Positions 25,934 to 34,625 of a stretch of 64,000 nucleotides of DNA are shown one piece after another. The DNA is from Micromonospora lupini str. Lupac 08 (lineage in GTDB: Bacteria; Actinomycetota; Actinomycetes; Mycobacteriales; Micromonosporaceae), in NCBI RefSeq assembly GCF_000297395.2, contig NZ_HF570108.1:4870536-4934535 (forward strand), written 5' to 3'. How positions within the stretch are numbered: the first letter of the stretch is position 1; every line of letters begins with the position of its first letter. A program made the position numbers and the translations under genes. Under the pieces are notes generated by a model. It had not been told where the DNA came from. It did no database searches and saw nothing but the letters and a program-made list of their open reading frames with translations.

Positions 25934-25951
25934 GACACCCACCTCGACAAA

Positions 25952-25966
25952 TGGACCGTCGGTCCA
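25952..25966. promoter_or_regulatory. TetR operator site 1
   Basis: TGGACCGTCGGTCCA is a perfect 6-3-6 palindrome in the divergent spacer. Confidence 0.7.
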
Positions 25967-25985
25967 GTAACGTCCTGAACCGAAA

Positions 25986-26000
25986 TTGACTGTCGGTCCA
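25986..26000. promoter_or_regulatory. TetR operator site 2
   Basis: TTGACTGTCGGTCCA matches site 1 at 12 of 15 positions and starts 34 bp from it, about three helical turns. Confidence 0.6.
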
Positions 26001-26019
26001 TTTTAGGTGAGGGGTAGCC

Positions 26020-27012
26020 GTGCAACGCGTCCGGTACTACGAGTACGGCGGACCGGAGGTGCTGACCGTCGAAGATGCGGACCCGCCGGCTCCGCAGGCG
26101 GGACAGGTGCTGCTGCGAGCCGAGGCGATCGGCGTCAACTTCGTCGACACCAAGTTCCGCCGGGGATCCGACAGCGGCAGCATCTTCCAGCGTCCGCTGC
26201 CTGGCCGACCGACCGGTGACGTCGTCGGCACGGTCACTCAGGTAGGCCCCGACGTCGACCGGCGGCTTGTGGGCCGGCGGGTCGCCGCGCTCGCCGAGGA
26301 CGCGTACGCGGACTACGTCGTCGCTGAAGCGTCCTGGCTCGCCACCGTCCCTGACCATCTCGATTCCGGTGACGCCAGCATGCTCGCCATGAGCGCCCCC
26401 GTCGCCCTGCGGATCCTTCGCGCCGCGCGGCTGAACCCCGGCGACACCGTCCTGATCCACGCCGCCGCTGGAGGTATCGGACACCTCGCGGTGCAACTCG
26501 CCAAGGTCCTCGGCGCCGGCACCGTCATCGGCACTGCCCGGTCCTCACGCAAACTCGACTTCGTGCGGAACGTCGGCGCTGACGTCGCCATCGACTACGC
26601 GCTACCGGACTGGCCCGACCAGGTTCGCGCCGCCGCTCCGGGCGGTGTCGATGTCGTACTCGACGCGGTCGGTGGATCGGTCCTGCAATCCAGCCTCGAC
26701 CTGCTTGCGCCCTTCGGCCGCACCGTGGTCTACGGCGCCGCGACCGGAGAACTGGAACGGGTCCCCGTCGTCAAGCTTTTCGCGCTGCGCTCCGTCACCG
26801 GCTTCAACCTCACCGCCTGGCGCCATGCGAACCCGGACCAGGCACGCCAGGAGATGGGGGAACTCGCCGACCTGTTCGCGGCCGGTCAACTGCGCACCAC
26901 AGTGCATGCGAGCCTCCCACTCACCGAGGCCGCGACCGCCCACGAGCTCATCGAGGCCCGCTCTCACACCGGCCGCATCCTGTTGATTCCAACGACGCCC
27001 CCAGCCGCATAG
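26020..27012 (+). CDS. NADPH:quinone reductase / zinc-independent MDR oxidoreductase
   Basis: The GTG at 26020 follows GGTGAGGGG. The 330-residue product is an MDR-superfamily enzyme of the QOR type: MQRVRYYEYGGPEVLTVEDADPPAPQAGQVLLRAEAIGVNFVDTKFRRG, the cofactor loop VLIHAAAGGIGHLAVQLAKVLGAGTVIGTARS, and no catalytic-zinc cysteine pattern. It should reduce quinones or enones with NADPH in the cytoplasm. It is controlled with its divergent TetR. Confidence 0.9.
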   Translation: MQRVRYYEYGGPEVLTVEDADPPAPQAGQVLLRAEAIGVNFVDTKFRRGSDSGSIFQRPLPGRPTGDVVGTVTQVGPDVDRRLVGRRVAALAEDAYADYVVAEASWLATVPDHLDSGDASMLAMSAPVALRILRAARLNPGDTVLIHAAAGGIGHLAVQLAKVLGAGTVIGTARSSRKLDFVRNVGADVAIDYALPDWPDQVRAAAPGGVDVVLDAVGGSVLQSSLDLLAPFGRTVVYGAATGELERVPVVKLFALRSVTGFNLTAWRHANPDQARQEMGELADLFAAGQLRTTVHASLPLTEAATAHELIEARSHTGRILLIPTTPPAA

Positions 27013-27569
27013 GCATCCGCACATCGGCAGATCCAGGCACCTGACCTTGTTCAGGTCGGCCTCCAGGTCTGCCTACTTCCAGAGATTCGGCGCGTCAGGT
27101 CTCCCGCGACGTCGTCCCAATCAGGACCGCGCAGCCAGAGGTCCCGCGCAACCTCCCGCATCAGCGTGGGCTCATCGGATCGCTGCAGAAGGACCAGTGG
27201 GCACGAAGTGCCCGACCGCTCGGAGATGCCGCGCCGGCTCCAGGCCGGACGGCAGTGACTCCGGGTCGACGAGACTGGGGAGCCGGTACACCTCACCGGC
27301 GCCAACCCACCGTCGTAGAGTGGCGCGTCCGAGCCCGGGGTAGACGCCACAGGCCCAGCGCGGGCGTGGTCGGACCAGCAACGCGGTCGCCGAGGTTTCC
27401 GCCAATGATCGCGCAGATCCAGGCCGAATGCGCCCGCGCGGAAGCACATCTACGCACAATCGCGGGCACCACCCCGCGCCGGCTAAGCCGAGCAGAAATC
27501 ACGGCCCCGGTAACCGCACTCAGCGTGCCTTGTCTCTTCATCGGTTCGCGTGTGACCGCCGCCGCACCC
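27013..27569 (-). other. Probable decayed gene, family unknown
   Basis: Two minus-strand frames look complementary: one gives RWVGAGEVYRLPSLVDPESLPSGLEPARHLRAVGHFVP, and after a one-base shift the other gives LVLLQRSDEPTLMREVARDLWLRGPDWDDVAGDLTRRI. Together they suggest a frameshifted protein gene over about 27060-27460. I do not recognise the family. The remainder is empty. Confidence 0.35.
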
Positions 27570-28994
27570 TCAGCAGCAGGTCGGCGCACGGGCCTCTGCG
27601 ACCGCGTCGGCAAGGGCTGCCACTCCGTCGATGATGGCGCGTTCGGTGAGGGTGGCGTAGCCGAAGATCAGCCCGCCGGGTCGGGTGGGGCTCAGTCGGT
27701 ACCGGGAGACGCCTTGCACGATCAGTCCGCGTCGGGCGGCGGCGGCCACGACCCGGGCTTCGTCCAGGTCGTGCGGGAGCCAGGTGACGACGTGTTGGCC
27801 CGCCGCGACACCGACCGGTTCCAGTTCGGGCAGCCGTGCGCGCAGCGCGGCCAGGAGTGCGTCGCGGCGGCGGCGGTAGACCGGGCGCATGCGCCGTAGG
27901 TGCCTGTCGAATTCGCCGCGGGTGAGGAAGTCGGCGAAGGTTAGTTGGTCGATGACGGGAGAGCCGCGGTCGGCTCGTACCTTGGCCGCCGTAATGTCGT
28001 CGACCAGGTGCGACGGCGCAAGCAGCCACCCGAGGCGCAGTCCTGGTGCCAGGGTCTTGCTCGCTGTGCCGCAGTACACGACGGTGTCGGGTGCCAGCCC
28101 CTGCATGGCGCCGATGGGCGAGCGGTCGTAGCGGTACTCCGCGTCGTAGTCGTCCTCGATCACCACGGCGCCGCGACGCTGCGCCCAGCCGATCAGCCGG
28201 GCCCGCGCGGGGGCCGACAGGACCCCGCCGGTGGGCCACTGGTGCGAGGGCGTCAGCACGACGGCGTCCGCGTCGGTCTGTTCGAGCTTCTCGACGAGAA
28301 TGCCGTCTGGCCCGACCGGGACGCCGATCACGTCCAGGCCGGCGGCGGCCGCGACGAGGCGGGCGTCGTCGTCCGCGGATGGGTCCTCGACGGCCAGCCT
28401 GCGGGCGCCGCGCGCCGCAAGTACCTGGAGTATCAGCGCGACGCCCTGGCCGTAGCCACTGCAGATCACGACGTTCTCCGGGCGGGCCGCTGTGCCGCGG
28501 ACCCGGTTGAGGTAGTCGGTCAGGGCTGCGTGCAGTTCGGGTACGCCACGCCCGTCGAGGTAGGCGAAGCGTTCGTTCGGCGTGGTGGTGAGGACGGTTC
28601 GCACCGAACGCAGCCAGGCCGCCCGGGGGAACGACGACACGTCGGTACGGCCGTACCCGAAGTCGGTGCGGGCCGCCGGCCGATCGCCGCTGTGCCGACC
28701 GGCCGGCGTCGGAGCCGACTCGACCGCGACCTGGGTGTAGCCGCCCGCCCGGCTGGTGAGGTAGCCCTCGGCGACGAGTTGCTGGTACGCCTCGACCACG
28801 ACGCCGCGCGACACTCCCAGATCGGCTGCGATGGTGCGGGTGGGCGGTAGGGACGTGCCGAGACGAACCCGGCCGGAACGGATGCTGTCTCGGATCGAGG
28901 CGGCAATCTGCCGGTGCAGCGGTTCGGCCGCGGACCTGTCGACATGGATGAGCAGGTCCTCCGCAGTGCTCGAATTGGTCCTGATTCGGCCCAT
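27570..28994 (-). CDS. MocR/PdxR-family regulator (GntR-type HTH + aminotransferase domain)
   Basis: The 474-residue product has an N-terminal GntR winged helix (EPLHRQIAASIRDSIRSGRVRLGTSLPPTRTIAADLGVSRGVVVEAYQQLVAEGYL) and a fold-type I aminotransferase domain. This has the PLP lysine in YCGTASKTLAPGLRLGWL and the cofactor-contacting IEDDYDAEYRYD. MocR proteins usually sense PLP or amino acids rather than catalyse. The ATG at 28994 has no Shine-Dalgarno, but a TAAGGT box 9 nt upstream suggests a leaderless mRNA. It is divergent to an FAD oxidoreductase 47 bp away. Confidence 0.9.
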   Translation of the reverse strand: MGRIRTNSSTAEDLLIHVDRSAAEPLHRQIAASIRDSIRSGRVRLGTSLPPTRTIAADLGVSRGVVVEAYQQLVAEGYLTSRAGGYTQVAVESAPTPAGRHSGDRPAARTDFGYGRTDVSSFPRAAWLRSVRTVLTTTPNERFAYLDGRGVPELHAALTDYLNRVRGTAARPENVVICSGYGQGVALILQVLAARGARRLAVEDPSADDDARLVAAAAGLDVIGVPVGPDGILVEKLEQTDADAVVLTPSHQWPTGGVLSAPARARLIGWAQRRGAVVIEDDYDAEYRYDRSPIGAMQGLAPDTVVYCGTASKTLAPGLRLGWLLAPSHLVDDITAAKVRADRGSPVIDQLTFADFLTRGEFDRHLRRMRPVYRRRRDALLAALRARLPELEPVGVAAGQHVVTWLPHDLDEARVVAAAARRGLIVQGVSRYRLSPTRPGGLIFGYATLTERAIIDGVAALADAVAEARAPTCC

Positions 28995-28997
28995 GCA

Positions 28998-29021
28998 ATC
29001 GGACCTTATCGGTTGGACCGA
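28998..29021. promoter_or_regulatory. Likely MocR operator in the divergent spacer
   Basis: GGACC occurs as a direct repeat at 29001-29005 and 29015-29019 (14 bp apart), and TCGGTTGGACCGA (29009-29021) is a palindrome with a 3-bp centre. Direct repeats plus a half-overlapping palindrome are common in MocR operators. Confidence 0.5.
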
Positions 29022-29041
29022 TTTCCGTCAGGCTCAGTCGT

Positions 29042-30394
29042 ATGACGACAACGACAAGTCCCTGCTTCGACGGCCGCGTCCTCACGCCGGGTAGTCCGGG
29101 TTACGACGCGGCCCGCACCGTCTGGAACGCCATGATTGACCGGCGTCCGCGGATGATCGTGCGGGCCGCGAGCGTCACCGACGTGGTGGCCACGGTGCGC
29201 CTGGCCCGCGAACTGGACCTGGAGATCGGGGTTCGCTGCGGCGGGCACAACGTGGCGGGCCTCGCCGTCCCCGCGGACGGCCTGATGATCGACCTGACCT
29301 CGTTGAACGGCGTTCGGGTCGACCCGATCCGGCGACGCGCCCGGGTCCAGGGCGGCGCGCTGCTCGGCGCACTCGACCAGGCATCGCAGCCATATGGTCT
29401 CGCCACGACCGCAGGTAACGTCTCGCACACCGGGGTCGGCGGCCTGACCCTCGGCGGCGGCATGGGCTGGCTCGCCCGCCAACACGGCTTGGCCTGCGAC
29501 AACGTCGTCTCCTACACGATGGTCACCGCAGACGGGGAGGTGGTGACCGCGAGCCGAACCGAGAACCCCGACCTCTACTGGGGCCTGCGCGGTGGCGGCG
29601 GCAACTTCGGCATCGTCACCGACTTCGAATTCCAACTGCACCGAACCGGAACGCAGAGCCTCGTCGCCGAGTTCGACTTCCGCGCCGAGGACGCCGTACC
29701 GGTTCTCCAAGGCTGGCGGGACCTCAACGCCGTCGCGCCGCGCCAGGCGACCTTCACCGCCGACGTCCACAGCACGGCCAGGGGCCCTGTCGCCACGGTC
29801 GGCTTCGTTTGGGTCGGCGACCCGGCACAGGGTCACCGTTTGCTGCCGGCGATGCGCGCGCTCGGGCGCCCGGTCGCCGAGCGGATCACCACCCCGTCCT
29901 ACCTGGATCTACAGCAACGCGACGACGCCGTCGGCAGCCACGCCTACCGCCGGTACTCCAGTGCGCACTACCTACGGCAGTTCCCCACCGCGGCGATCGA
30001 GGCGTTCCTGCTGCGCGGCGCGTCGGACCTGCACAACGGCACCGACCTGGCCGGCGTCGGCCTGCAAGCGCACGGCGGGGCCATCGCCGACGTCGCGGAT
30101 GCCGACGCGGCCTTCAGCCACCGCGGCACCATGTTCGAGTTCGGCGCCGGCTCCCGCTGGACCGAGCCGTCCGAAGACGACGTCCGGATGGCAGCCGCTC
30201 GCAGTGCCGGAGCCGCGCTCGACCCGTACGCCGACGGCGTCTACGTCAACTCGCTCGCCGCGGACGAGGGGCAACGCGGGGTACGCCGCGCATACCCGGC
30301 CGCCAAACTCGCCAGGCTCACCGCACTCAAGACGATCTGGGACCCGCACAACGTGTTCCACCTCAACCACAACATCCGACCGCACAGCCAGTAG
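29042..30394 (+). CDS. FAD-linked oxidoreductase (berberine-bridge / PCMH type)
   Basis: The 450-residue product has a PCMH FAD-binding domain (about 35-205) with RCGGHNVAG, where the histidine should carry covalent FAD, and NVSHTGVGGLTLGGGMGWL. The family's second attachment cysteine is not seen at its usual place, so only single attachment is expected. The C-terminal BBE segment ends in the typical WDPHNVFHLNHNI. It oxidises a sugar or an aromatic/alkaloid-like substrate; which one is unknown. There is no signal peptide. It is divergent to a MocR regulator. Confidence 0.88.
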   Translation: MTTTTSPCFDGRVLTPGSPGYDAARTVWNAMIDRRPRMIVRAASVTDVVATVRLARELDLEIGVRCGGHNVAGLAVPADGLMIDLTSLNGVRVDPIRRRARVQGGALLGALDQASQPYGLATTAGNVSHTGVGGLTLGGGMGWLARQHGLACDNVVSYTMVTADGEVVTASRTENPDLYWGLRGGGGNFGIVTDFEFQLHRTGTQSLVAEFDFRAEDAVPVLQGWRDLNAVAPRQATFTADVHSTARGPVATVGFVWVGDPAQGHRLLPAMRALGRPVAERITTPSYLDLQQRDDAVGSHAYRRYSSAHYLRQFPTAAIEAFLLRGASDLHNGTDLAGVGLQAHGGAIADVADADAAFSHRGTMFEFGAGSRWTEPSEDDVRMAAARSAGAALDPYADGVYVNSLAADEGQRGVRRAYPAAKLARLTALKTIWDPHNVFHLNHNIRPHSQ

Positions 30395-30647
30395 CGCGGG
30401 AAGCCACCCCTGCCCAGCCGCGTTAGCATCCCAACCGGCTCCCCCGAACCGGGCTCGCGGTAGCCGGCGGCGTGTGCGCATCCGGTGGGCGGCGCCCCGA
30501 CGTCCTGAGTGCCGTCGACACCGCCATCGGCGGTCGGGCTGGTGTCGCGCTCGGCTCGGAAGGTGGCGCGTACAGCCGGCGGGGTGAGCGGATGTTCCTG
30601 GTGCACCCATCTCCGGGTGCTTACGCCGTTAAGGCAGCATCATCGTC

Positions 30648-31466
30648 ATGCAGACGGTTGTCGCGCTCCGGCGTTACCCGCTCAAGAGCGCCAGGGGTGA
30701 GGTTCTCAAAGCGGCCGATGTCGAGCCGACCGGCCTGCGCGGCGATCGGACATGGGCCTGTATCGACTCCCTGGACGGGACGGTCGGCAGTGCCAAACAC
30801 CCCCGACGATGGGGTCGCCTGCTCGATGTCGGTACGACAATGCGGGACGACGGCCCGGAGACGATGTTGACGCTGCATGTCAACGGCACGTCGCTGCGAG
30901 CCGGAAGCGCCGCGGCAGATGCCGCCCTCAGCAAGCACCTGGGCCGGCCGGTGCGGCTGAGCCGGGAGCTGCCGCCCGACGCGAGGCTGCACCGGACGTT
31001 GCCTGACGAGGTCGGCATGGTGCCGGATTGGATGGGCGGCGCCCGGCCCGGTCAGGAAACGATCACGGCGATCGCGGGCGCGGGGCGGGTCGGCCGGTTC
31101 GTCGACTTCGGCGCCGTTCATATCGTGACCACTGGTGCGCTGTCCTTGCTGGGTGAACGCATGGGAGGTGGCAGTGTGGCCGCGCAGCGGTTTCGCCCGA
31201 ACCTGGTCATCGACGCACCGCGTGACCCCGAACCGGGGCAGGAACTACGTCTGGGCGATGTCGTGCTCCGGGTGGTCCTGCCCACTCCGCGGTGCGTCAT
31301 TCCCGGGCTCTCCCAGGCCGAGCTACCGGCCGACCTCGCAGTGCTGAGCGCCCTGGCCAGGCACTATCGCATCCCGGTGGCCGAGCTAGGGCGTGCGGCC
31401 TGCTTCGGGACCTATGCCGATGTTGTCCAGCCAGGCCGGCTCGGACTGGGGCAGCTCGTCCGCTGA
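30648..31466 (+). CDS. MOSC-domain protein
   Basis: The 272-residue product has the MOSC N-terminal beta-barrel (VVALRRYPLKSARGEVLKAADVEPTGLRGDRTWACID) followed by the MOSC domain (GERMGGGSVAAQRFRPNLVIDAP…LRVVLPTPRCVIPGLSQ). The cysteine in TPRC is the conserved candidate for molybdenum or sulfur binding. Homologues (YiiM, YcbX, mARC) reduce N-hydroxylated compounds with the molybdenum cofactor. It stands alone; the 253-bp spacer before it holds nothing recognisable. Confidence 0.88.
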   Translation: MQTVVALRRYPLKSARGEVLKAADVEPTGLRGDRTWACIDSLDGTVGSAKHPRRWGRLLDVGTTMRDDGPETMLTLHVNGTSLRAGSAAADAALSKHLGRPVRLSRELPPDARLHRTLPDEVGMVPDWMGGARPGQETITAIAGAGRVGRFVDFGAVHIVTTGALSLLGERMGGGSVAAQRFRPNLVIDAPRDPEPGQELRLGDVVLRVVLPTPRCVIPGLSQAELPADLAVLSALARHYRIPVAELGRAACFGTYADVVQPGRLGLGQLVR

Positions 31467-31857
31467 GCCCGCACCTGGTCGTCGACGTCCGGGCCAACCA
31501 ACGGCTCCTTGGCGCCTTGACCTCGCACACTCCCCTGCCGGGCGACAGAAAGAGCCGTCGAATGCTGCGCAGAACCGCGACCACTCTGACCTGTGGGAAC
31601 GTGGAGCCGCAGGCAGGGGTGTGTGCAGTTGAGCTCCGTTCGATGCCGTTGGACGCAGTTCAAGGCCGTTCAAGGCACCCTCTGCTCCCAAACCTGCTCC
31701 CCTACCGACGCGGCGGTGCCGTTGCGCGACAGGCATCGGGAGCGCTGGCTCGCGGCCATCGAGGTACGAGGGATCGCGGCGTTGCGTTCGTCGACTCGGT
31801 GCGTCAGGTGCTGGGGCGGGACGGCTGACGCGACGAGCGGTCGGATCGTCGTGCTCC
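31467..31857. other. Intergenic stretch holding the second repeat copy
   Basis: No gene is seen. The stretch is mostly the dispersed repeat at 31583-31703 and its flanks. Confidence 0.4.
31583..31703. repeat. Dispersed 120-bp repeat, copy B
   Basis: Matches copy A (24992-25112) in the same orientation with about 85% identity; both carry the GACCTG-GGGAACGTGGAGC-like start and the CTGCTCC end. It is 2 kb from a tyrosine recombinase remnant. Confidence 0.7.
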
Positions 31858-33247
31858 TCACTCACCGGTTCGGCGCGCCCGCAGGACCCTCCGATCGTCG
31901 CGCCACAGCGCGATCCGCTGGCGGCCCGCGTACAGCACGCCTATGGTCACCAGCACCGTGAGGAGACCGGTCCAGATCCAGAACCGGCCACCCACCCCGC
32001 CGGGTGGTTGTGCGTCGCGGATGCGTCCGCTGCGGATCACCTGGTCGGCGATGTCGACGGCGACCACCTGGTCCGGTGCGGTGAGTACGGTTCGTGGCGC
32101 GGTGGCGCCGGGCGTCAGTGCCAGCACCCGCACGGTTCGCACTGTCTGGTCGGTGCCGGACGGCTGGCCGGTCTGCTCCTGCAGTGGTGGGTCGGGGGCG
32201 AGGGGGTCCGGCTGGTAGGCCGCCACCAGCGCTGACCCGTCCGGCGTCCAGCCGAGCAGCCGGATGGAGACGACCCCGGGCACCGCGGGCAGGCGCAGTG
32301 GCCCGACGTCACGTCCGGTGGCGGGATCGACGTGGCGAAGCGTCCACTCGTCGGTGTCGGGACGGTGGGTGGTCAGGGTCAGCGCAGTGCCGTCGGGACT
32401 CCATGCGCCCTTGCCGGCCAGCGAGGTCTCGTCGGGCAGGGTGAACGAGGACTGCTCCCGGCCGTCCAGGTCGGTCACCGCGACGGTGCGGCCGTACTGG
32501 TAGGCGAGCCGGCCCGGCGCGGCGGCGACGACCGACCCGACGTGCGCCTCCTGGGCGCTGGCGGCCAGTCTGGTCCATCGCTGTCCGTCAACGGTCACCG
32601 CGCTCAGCACGGTGGTGTAGGTGGCGCCGTCGAACGCGACCGGCACGTCGTCGCGGACCACCAGCGAGTCGCCGTCGGCGGACCAGCCGGCCGGCGTGCT
32701 CCACACACTGCGGCCGACGGTCGACGCCAGCCGCCGGGTGCGGCCGGTGACCAGGTCGATGACGTCGACGCCCGGGTCGTCCTGGTCTCCGCGGCCGGGC
32801 CAGGTACCGGCCGTCCGGCGAGAGGTGCACCAACTCGCCCGCCAGCGACTCCCCGCCCATCCGCATGATCCGGTAGCGGTCGGAGTCCGCGTCGACCACG
32901 CCGACGACGTTCACGTCGTTCCAGCCGTGCAGACGCGGTGCCCGGCCGTCGAAGATGACCGACGCCGGACCGAGCCGGGGTCGGTCGGTGACGTGCAGCG
33001 TGCCGATCGGTGGCAGCGCGATCCGGTCGGGCAGCGCGGCGTCCCCGGCCGCGGCCGGGTCGAGGGCAGGGGTACGGGCCAGCGGCAGTGCCACGCCGGC
33101 CAACGCGAGCAGCGTCACGACTGCGGCGGCGGCGGCCAGCCGACGTCGACGGTCGCGGCGGGCGGTGGCGAGGGCCCGTTCGTACACCGGGTACGCCGGC
33201 ACGCCCTCGGCGGTGGAACGGAGAGCGTCGCGGAGTCGGGCGGTCAT
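31858..33247 (-). pseudogene. Membrane beta-propeller (TolB-like) partner of ECF sigma factor, frameshifted
   Basis: Frame 1 (from ATG 33247) encodes a short basic cytosolic end, a membrane helix (LAAAAAVVTLLALAGVALPLA) and VHLSPDGRYLARP. Frame 2 continues DQDDPGVDVIDLVTGR…WSTPAGWSADGDSL through propeller blades to a second membrane helix (WIWTGLLTVLVTIGVLYAG) at 31858. One extra base near 32800-32812 separates them. The start overlaps the sigma stop by 4 nt (ATGA), so it is the sigma factor's membrane regulator or sensor. The shift could be a real inactivation or a sequencing error. Confidence 0.75.
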
Positions 33248-33747
33248 TGGATGCTCCTCTGTGCGGCGACTTCCACCAGCTCGGGGGCGACCGATCGCAG
33301 CCGTCGCAGCCCGTCGTGACCGTGTCGCTTCACGGTGCCGACCGAGCAGCCCAGCACCTCAGCGACCTGCGCCTCGGTCAGATCCTCGTAGTAGCGCAAC
33401 ACGATCACCGCACGCTGACGGGGGGTGAGCTGGCGCAGCGCCGCGGTCAGCGTCAACCGGAGCGTCGTGGCGTCACTGTGATCGGCATCAACGCGTTCGG
33501 TGGGCTCCGCCTCCAGTCGCTCCACCAGCCGGCGACGGCGCCACCAGGAGACCTGCTGGTGGTACATGACCCGTCGCACGTAGGCCTCCGGGTTGCCGTC
33601 CCGGACGCGTCGCCAGTGCCGGTAGGTCCGGGCCAGGGCCGTCTGCACCAGGTCCTCGGCGAGCTGGTGGTCACCCGTGAGCAGATAGGCGGTCCGGGAC
33701 AGAGCCGCCGAACGATGCACCACGAACTCGTGGAACGACTCGACCAT
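33244..33747 (-). CDS. ECF sigma factor, SigE-like family
   Basis: The ATG at 33747 follows GAGGGGGTGG; the open frame upstream is not used. The 167-residue product has region 2 (FVVHRSAALSRTAYLLTGDHQLAEDLVQTALARTYRHW…PEAYVRRVMYHQQVSWWRRRR) and region 4 (LTPRQRAVIVLRYYEDLTEAQVAEVLGCSVGTVKRHGHDGLRRL). This is the common short actinobacterial SigE-like type. Translational overlap with a membrane propeller protein suggests envelope signalling. Confidence 0.9.
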   Translation of the reverse strand: MVESFHEFVVHRSAALSRTAYLLTGDHQLAEDLVQTALARTYRHWRRVRDGNPEAYVRRVMYHQQVSWWRRRRLVERLEAEPTERVDADHSDATTLRLTLTAALRQLTPRQRAVIVLRYYEDLTEAQVAEVLGCSVGTVKRHGHDGLRRLRSVAPELVEVAAQRSIQ

Positions 33748-33859
33748 GCCCACCCCCTCGCTCAGGAGAAACGCCTCCGGTCCGGCGGATGGTTGAGGTG
33801 ACGCCCTATCCTCGCCACGGAGCGTACGGGGGGACCGTGATCGTGGAGCTGGCAGACGT

Positions 33860-34170
33860 CGATGCGGTGCTGTTCGGCATGGCGGCACCGGGTCCTCCGT
33901 CGCCTCGCTGGAAGGTCGGCAAAGGGCTGTCCGTCCGCCAGGTGCGAAGGATCCTGACCGCCGCAGCCGGTCATCGGCTCCACGCGCTCTACGTCGTAGC
34001 GGCGACGATGAGGTCTGCGGCGAGGCAGGCTGGTCGGCCTTCGCTGGTCGGATCTCGACCTGAGCGAGGGCACGCTACGGGTGCAGCAGACCGTCCAGCG
34101 GATTGCCGGGCAGCTTCACGTCCAGGCCACATCGTCCGCGACGACGACGGCACTGTCCGCGCCCGGATGA
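33860..34170 (+). pseudogene. Tyrosine recombinase (phage integrase) remnant
   Basis: One frame gives VGKGLSVRQVRRILTAAAGHRLHALYVVAAT, and after a shift another gives LRRGRLVGLRWSDLDLSEGTLRVQQTVQRIAGQLHV. These are consecutive pieces of the catalytic-domain start of Tn916/phage-type integrases (the GLRRGE…WSD motif). The catalytic HxxR and Tyr parts are missing. The following stretch to 34358 holds an open frame I cannot identify. Confidence 0.7.
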
Positions 34171-34625
34171 GGAGCATCTCGTACGACGCCATCCTGGCGA
34201 TGATCATCGACGACATTCGACTCGTCTCGCGGCAGCAGCCCCGCGTCCAACGCCTGCTGGACGCCGTCGTCCACGACGTGGCCGCCGTCGCGCTTCCCGT
34301 CCACCACGCCGCGATCCGGCGTCGGCTAGCAACGCCGGCCGCTGACGACCTGCCCTGACACCCTTCAATTGACGTCGTTTCGCAGTTCACGTCCCGGGTC
34401 GGCACCCAACCGGCGGAACAGGTCGGGTTCACCCTCGCGACCAGCGCCCCACGGTGGAGACGCTCGTCGACGGCCTGCTCGTCGGAGTGGGCGTCACCCT
34501 CGGGAAGAGCCAGCGCGTCATCCTCACGATCGCACTCACCCTGGAGGTCATGTGCCTCGGTAGCGGGGTTGACCGGGGATCCGGATCACGTTTAGGTGAG
34601 GCGGTAGGTGTTGGCCCGGTCGGGG

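Noticed and set aside
31386..31865. Minus-strand frames over repeat copy B sharing a peptide with copy A (NGLELRPTASNG)
   Set aside because: The shared peptide follows from the DNA repeat; frames, starts and lengths differ between the copies, so no protein is supported.
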